From positions 1 to 24,854 of IMG/VR virus record IMGVR_UViG_3300034980_000140: a DNA stretch of 24,854 bases. One strand, written 5' to 3'. Made by a program: the position numbers and the translations under genes. The stretch comes from a virus. The notes under the pieces were generated by a model. It was given only the letters and a program-made list of their open reading frames with translations. It was not told where the DNA came from and did no database searches. Shown here in pieces: positions 20,948 to 24,854 of the stretch (positions are counted from its first letter, which is position 1; each line of letters begins with the position of its first letter).

Positions 20948-21823
20948 ATGCCCGTCGAGCTTGACTATAGCTACCCCGATGGTAGGCCCTTTGCCTCGAG
21001 TACACATAATAGAAACATGCTAAGTGTACAAAACGGTCTCAATGCCGGAGCAATCACAACTGATCGTTTAAGTGGCGCGTCTGTTGGGTCTGATTTCGAG
21101 ATTAAGCGGCATATGATTATGCCGGATCAAGCTGTGCTTACTCGAGGAGAGACGTGTCTTGAGCCTACAGCTTTTTATGGCGACGCGATTGGTGGTAACG
21201 CGAAAGAGTGGACCACGGCAAAAATCCGTAAGTCTCAATTTAAGTCTGTTGGTGGTGCAGGTATCCGATGGTACCAACCTTATGACGCAACTTTAGGTAT
21301 GCTTCAGTGGTCGTTCTTTATGTCCCATAATGCGTGGTTTGTGGCTGAGGGCCACAATAAGATTTGGAGAGACGAGGACGTTACATCTAATCTTCACGTT
21401 GTGACTCAGGCATATTATGACGGTCACGCAATTAACAACACGTGGAGAGAGGCGTCAGCGAATTGTGCCTGGCCCGCGTGCAACATTGCGGGCGCGCCCC
21501 ACGAAGACGGGGGCTGGACGCCTTACTACAGGTACCAGAAGCCATATCGTCGATGGGTTCAGACTGAAGCGCACTCTGCGATGCAGAGAAATCATCACCT
21601 ACTTTTGTCGCCGGGACTCAGTTACACCGGTGAAACACACGGCGTTGAGCGAGGGTGGCATGAGCTGACGCTTAAGGTGTTTTTGTCTCGATCTAATCCG
21701 TACGAGCACCAAACTCGATACACTTACTTAAAGTACTCGAAGTCTCTACGTAAACATCATATGATGTTAAACGCGAAGGCTGATTTTGGGGTACGTGGTG
21801 CTCGTATCGTAACGTTCTTATAG
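20948..21823 (+). CDS. Fibre-like virion protein, short
   Basis: This is a 291-aa protein. Its start is 5 bp after the preceding stop, with weak Shine-Dalgarno AAGGATT further upstream. The opening has a coil-like helix MLSVQNGLNAGAITTDRLSG (about 24-43), often seen at fibre N-termini. The centre and C-terminus are rich in Trp, Tyr, His and Arg (for example WTPYYRYQKPYRRWVQTEAH), ending in GVRGARIVTFL. The shape fits a trimeric surface appendage or tip protein. It may act with the 765-aa gene upstream as a two-part fibre. The exact role is not established. Confidence 0.6.
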   Translation: MPVELDYSYPDGRPFASSTHNRNMLSVQNGLNAGAITTDRLSGASVGSDFEIKRHMIMPDQAVLTRGETCLEPTAFYGDAIGGNAKEWTTAKIRKSQFKSVGGAGIRWYQPYDATLGMLQWSFFMSHNAWFVAEGHNKIWRDEDVTSNLHVVTQAYYDGHAINNTWREASANCAWPACNIAGAPHEDGGWTPYYRYQKPYRRWVQTEAHSAMQRNHHLLLSPGLSYTGETHGVERGWHELTLKVFLSRSNPYEHQTRYTYLKYSKSLRKHHMMLNAKADFGVRGARIVTFL

Positions 21824-21852
21824 CTGACTACGATTGCAGGAGGGAAGAAACT

Positions 21853-22446
21853 ATGGACTTCGGGAGTTTGTTTGGCGGCGGCGGTGGCGGCGGAAACCTG
21901 GGGATGAAGGTCGCAGGTAAAGGTGTAAAGATGGGGTTCGGTCTAGCCGGTGACCTCAAAAAAGCTGCCGCGCAGAAAAAAGCCTACGAGGAAGAAAAGC
22001 GATTTCAGCAGGTTGGCCGTGGCAAGATGGTGGATCCTCAAGGGATTCATCGTGGCGAAGCTGAGGCGCATCGCGCAGCCGCCGGGCAGATGCAGTTTGG
22101 CGCGACTAGATCCCTCGATGCTGATGTACGCAGAGGTATGGCTGGCGGCCCTCGTGGGGGTGCTAAGCTCGCGACACTTAAGATACTTGCGGGTCAACGT
22201 CATAAGGGACTGCAGGGTGTAGAAGACGCCATTTCCAAGGCAAACATCGATCGGCAGAAGTTCGACTTCCTGCAGGGTCAAGCGATCAATCAAGCTGCAG
22301 ATCCTATCACTCCTACAATGACTAAGGGTAAGGCATGGGGGAGATTTGCAGGTGAGGCCTTTGGTGCTGGGAGTGAGTTTTCACAGCAGAAACAGGATGC
22401 TTCTAAGAAGAAGGCGGCGGACGTCGCTAAAGCAGGAGTTGAGTAA
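21853..22446 (+). CDS. Ejection-type internal virion protein, Gly/Ala/Lys rich
   Basis: This 197-aa protein has AGGAGGG 7-8 bases before its ATG. A Gly run (FGGGGGGGNLG, about 7-17) and a short amphipathic stretch (MKVAGKGVKMGFGLAGDL, 18-35) precede Lys/Ala/Gln-rich helices. This resembles the small internal virion proteins that leave the capsid ahead of DNA in podoviruses (T7 gp14 type), which form part of the channel across the cell envelope. No lytic or protease motif is visible. It sits directly before a giant virion gene, as gp14 precedes gp15/gp16. The resemblance is by composition and position, not by alignment. Confidence 0.5.
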   Translation: MDFGSLFGGGGGGGNLGMKVAGKGVKMGFGLAGDLKKAAAQKKAYEEEKRFQQVGRGKMVDPQGIHRGEAEAHRAAAGQMQFGATRSLDADVRRGMAGGPRGGAKLATLKILAGQRHKGLQGVEDAISKANIDRQKFDFLQGQAINQAADPITPTMTKGKAWGRFAGEAFGAGSEFSQQKQDASKKKAADVAKAGVE

Positions 22447-22448
22447 TA

Positions 22449-24854
22449 ATGTCACTTTACGACGACAGTCTAGAGAGCTCATGGGCTCAATTTGAAGCTC
22501 TAAACGCACCCGCTCTACCCGGTGGCATGTCACAACTCGATGAGCGGGCAGAGACACGTCAGGTGCTGAACGTCTACATGGACTTCGTTTATGCGGAGAA
22601 GAATTCTAAGCGTAGGGAGCTAAATAAGACGCGCATTGCGAGCATGAAGCAGAATAACAAGCGTGCGCTAGGTCTTCTTAAGTACAAGACTGAAGCAGAT
22701 AAGCTTGCGGGAAAGGTTGAGACAGAAAAGCTCAAGGGAATGTTCAAGCTTACAGGTGACGCACTTAAGAGCTGGACTGGGTACTTCGAGGATACAAACA
22801 CATCCTACTCTAAAGTACTGAGTGGCTTTAGGTACGCAAACACTCACGGTACCCCGTCATCCGCATGGGGCACTGTCGCCGGGTCTATCCAAAATGAACC
22901 TATGGGTGTCAACCTGAGATCGCCTCGGTTTACTCAGACCTTTGCTGTGATGAATAAGACTGCGCCAATCGTCGAAGTGGATGAGCGGGGTAACGTCAAG
23001 TACGACAACGGTAAACCTATCCTCACAGCGTTGGGTGCGACGCTACCCGAGTCAACAAAAAAGATGGTGCTGGGGCCTAATGGGTGGATTGCCAATTATG
23101 ACGAGGGCGTAAGTGGGAAGCTTGTATCGCTTGGTCAGTTTACCGCAGTCGAAGATCTCCTTCAGCAGAGTAGGGATAGTCTTACATCCGATCCTAAGAC
23201 GTCGAATGAAAGGTTCCAGGAAGCCCTTAAGCTGTTCAAAGAGACTAACATCGGCCTTGGGGATAAGGTTGACTTCGATCCCGCGGCTTTAGCGGCAGAA
23301 GAAGCGGCTCTCATGGAAGAAGACGCGCTTGTCAAGAAGACGGAAGCCGAAATTGGCCGGCTGCAGACTAAGCTGGGCGGAGAGGAGGAGGGCTGGAAGG
23401 ACTTTGTAAAGACGGAGCAGTTTCAGCAATGGGCTAAAGATCGCGGGATAGCCGTTGGCTACAAGACGGAGAGCGGCGGATACATGCCGGGCCCGTATGA
23501 TGAGCGGGCGGTAAATCAGTGGCACACCGAGTCGCTTAAGCGCCCTGGTAACTACGGACTAATGCTCAACCAGACTACGGATGAGATCGTCCAGATTACC
23601 GACAAAGAGGGCAACGTTATTGGCCGAGGCTTCCGCCAGCCTTTTCACGCGAGTGACCGACCGGGGCAGATTCGTATCTTGCCTCTCAGTGGCGGAACTC
23701 AAGTGTTCGACAAGGATCAGATTGGCGTTGTCGATGTCGTGATGAAGCTACCTGGTGGCCGTACTGTGATGGGCTCACCGGTACGTAGGCGTAAGATGGC
23801 GGATGCTTTTAAGCAGCTGGAAGCCACTGGTGACCTGACCGCAACTAAAGCGGCCGAAGAAGTCGCTGAGGGTCTGTACGCTACTCGTAGCCTTGATGGA
23901 GACGAAGGCTACATGAGCAAGGCGGACTACGATAGAGCCGCTGCTCAGGCTGATGTAGAAGTCGGGCGCTTCGTTATCGATAAAGAAGGACGGCAAGCTT
24001 ATGTGCGGTTTGGGGACGCTGTCTTTGCCTTCGACTACGAGGCCGAAGTTCTGACTAAGGTAGATGACCCGGAAGTCATTGGTAAGGTAATGGGCCTTCC
24101 TGCGGAAATCGCGCAGAAGTCTGACGGCAGCACTCTGCTATACAGCGACGTGAAAGATGGGGCTAAGATTGGCGCGTTAAAATACTCGCAGGGTGAAGAA
24201 GAAGCTTCGAAGTTCCTCGAGAAGGGGCGTACGCAGTTTCTTTCTAGCCAAGGCGTCACGACTACCGATAAGCCTCGAGAGCTTATTAAGGGCCGTACGT
24301 ATACGTCTATGGGCATTACGTTCCGAGACTCTGAGATCCCTGAGCGGTACAGGGGCGGTTACCCCGACCCTAAACCAGGACAGGGTATAGACACTAAGCG
24401 GGCTCCCAGCGGAGCTCTACCTGTAGCTGCAGTCACTACCAAGGAGGAACGCGAGAAGACTCACTACCCTGGCGGTGAGAAGCGAGCCGTCCCGAAAGGC
24501 ATCACCGAAGCATTTGTAGGGGATCGTCTTCCTGACTACAGAGTACAGGAGGGTGACGCGCAGTTTATTCGTGAGATGCTTGCTCAAGAAGCGAAGGACG
24601 CAGGTGAGCCTAAGCCTCCTGCTAAAGCAGCTAAGGCAGCTGCAGCCGTAAGGGATAGGTCGGCAGAACCTTTACCCGGAGAGTTTAGCTCCGAAGAGCG
24701 TGGTGTGCATGATGTGACCACGGGCCCAGGAGGTACGCCATCTTATGGCCGGAGTGCACCTCCCGCTAAATCCGCCGCCGCAGCTGCAGCCGTAAAGAAG
24801 AAAAGCGAAGCACCGTCCCCCACACCTGAGACCGCTAACGGAAAGACGGATCTC
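22449..24854 (+). CDS. Giant virion protein, truncated at the window edge
   Basis: An open frame runs without a stop from ATG 22449 for 802 codons to the last base, so the gene is incomplete at its 3' end. It starts 2 bp after the preceding stop. Residues 30-105 are a charged, helical region (KNSKRRELNKTR, KLAGKVETEKLKGM). Residues 110-660 are mixed alpha/beta with Asp/Gly-rich loops. From about 690 the sequence is Ala/Lys/Pro/Glu-rich and disordered, with two similar patches, AKAAKAAAAV (about 726-735) and AKSAAAAAAV (about 774-783). No lysozyme, transglycosylase or protease motif is visible. A large internal or ejection-type virion protein (T7 gp15/gp16-like in position) is the best guess. 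Confidence 0.75.
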   Translation, partial: MSLYDDSLESSWAQFEALNAPALPGGMSQLDERAETRQVLNVYMDFVYAEKNSKRRELNKTRIASMKQNNKRALGLLKYKTEADKLAGKVETEKLKGMFKLTGDALKSWTGYFEDTNTSYSKVLSGFRYANTHGTPSSAWGTVAGSIQNEPMGVNLRSPRFTQTFAVMNKTAPIVEVDERGNVKYDNGKPILTALGATLPESTKKMVLGPNGWIANYDEGVSGKLVSLGQFTAVEDLLQQSRDSLTSDPKTSNERFQEALKLFKETNIGLGDKVDFDPAALAAEEAALMEEDALVKKTEAEIGRLQTKLGGEEEGWKDFVKTEQFQQWAKDRGIAVGYKTESGGYMPGPYDERAVNQWHTESLKRPGNYGLMLNQTTDEIVQITDKEGNVIGRGFRQPFHASDRPGQIRILPLSGGTQVFDKDQIGVVDVVMKLPGGRTVMGSPVRRRKMADAFKQLEATGDLTATKAAEEVAEGLYATRSLDGDEGYMSKADYDRAAAQADVEVGRFVIDKEGRQAYVRFGDAVFAFDYEAEVLTKVDDPEVIGKVMGLPAEIAQKSDGSTLLYSDVKDGAKIGALKYSQGEEEASKFLEKGRTQFLSSQGVTTTDKPRELIKGRTYTSMGITFRDSEIPERYRGGYPDPKPGQGIDTKRAPSGALPVAAVTTKEEREKTHYPGGEKRAVPKGITEAFVGDRLPDYRVQEGDAQFIREMLAQEAKDAGEPKPPAKAAKAAAAVRDRSAEPLPGEFSSEERGVHDVTTGPGGTPSYGRSAPPAKSAAAAAAVKKKSEAPSPTPETANGKTDL

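Overview
This window is a 24.9 kb piece of a tailed double-stranded DNA phage (Caudoviricetes) genome, or of a prophage or metagenome-derived relative. The clearest markers are a large terminase subunit, a portal protein, a scaffold-like coiled-coil protein, a major capsid protein, a decoration-like protein and a long run of tail or virion genes. No sheath, tail tube, tape measure or tail-assembly chaperone gene is visible. The genes after the capsid look instead like the short-tail (podovirus) set: adaptor-like protein, beta-propeller nozzle-like protein, fibre-like proteins, a Gly/Ala/Lys-rich ejection-type protein and a very large virion gene that runs off the right edge. The host cannot be told from the sequence. 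There is no tRNA, integrase, CRISPR array or insertion sequence in the window.

Layout. (1) 1-4876 is mainly a rightward operon: a possible ribbon-helix-helix protein, a conserved small phage-type protein, an FmdB-type zinc ribbon, two unknown proteins, two DUF2589-like paralogues and a charged helical protein. It ends at a very strong intrinsic terminator (4836-4876), preceded by another hairpin. Inside this operon, on the opposite strand, sit two overlapping membrane-protein genes (2330-3047). (2) 4901-12049 is a tightly packed leftward operon read as terminase, 56-aa Lys-rich protein, portal, 37-aa basic peptide, unknown 230-aa protein, unknown 115-aa protein, zinc-ribbon protein, 84-aa protein, very acidic protein and scaffold-like protein. 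Many of these genes overlap at stop/start codons. (3) 12050-12264 is a divergent control region. It contains a foldable, cloverleaf-like RNA element just upstream of the capsid gene. (4) 12265 to the end is a rightward virion operon: capsid, decoration-like protein, a 12-bp stem-loop, adaptor-like, unknown, nozzle-like, two fibre-like proteins, ejection-type protein and the truncated giant gene.

The leftward operon would supply DNA packaging, the portal vertex and scaffolding. The rightward operon would supply the capsid shell and tail. The split of portal and scaffold from capsid onto opposite strands around a structured intergenic region is the main architectural oddity. The best candidates for something not yet described are the RNA element upstream of the capsid gene, the shared ACGTGnTATAGTTG motif (possible phage promoter), and the DUF2589 pair with its neighbouring opposite-strand membrane genes. 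Family assignments come from reading protein sequence by eye; no database search was run.
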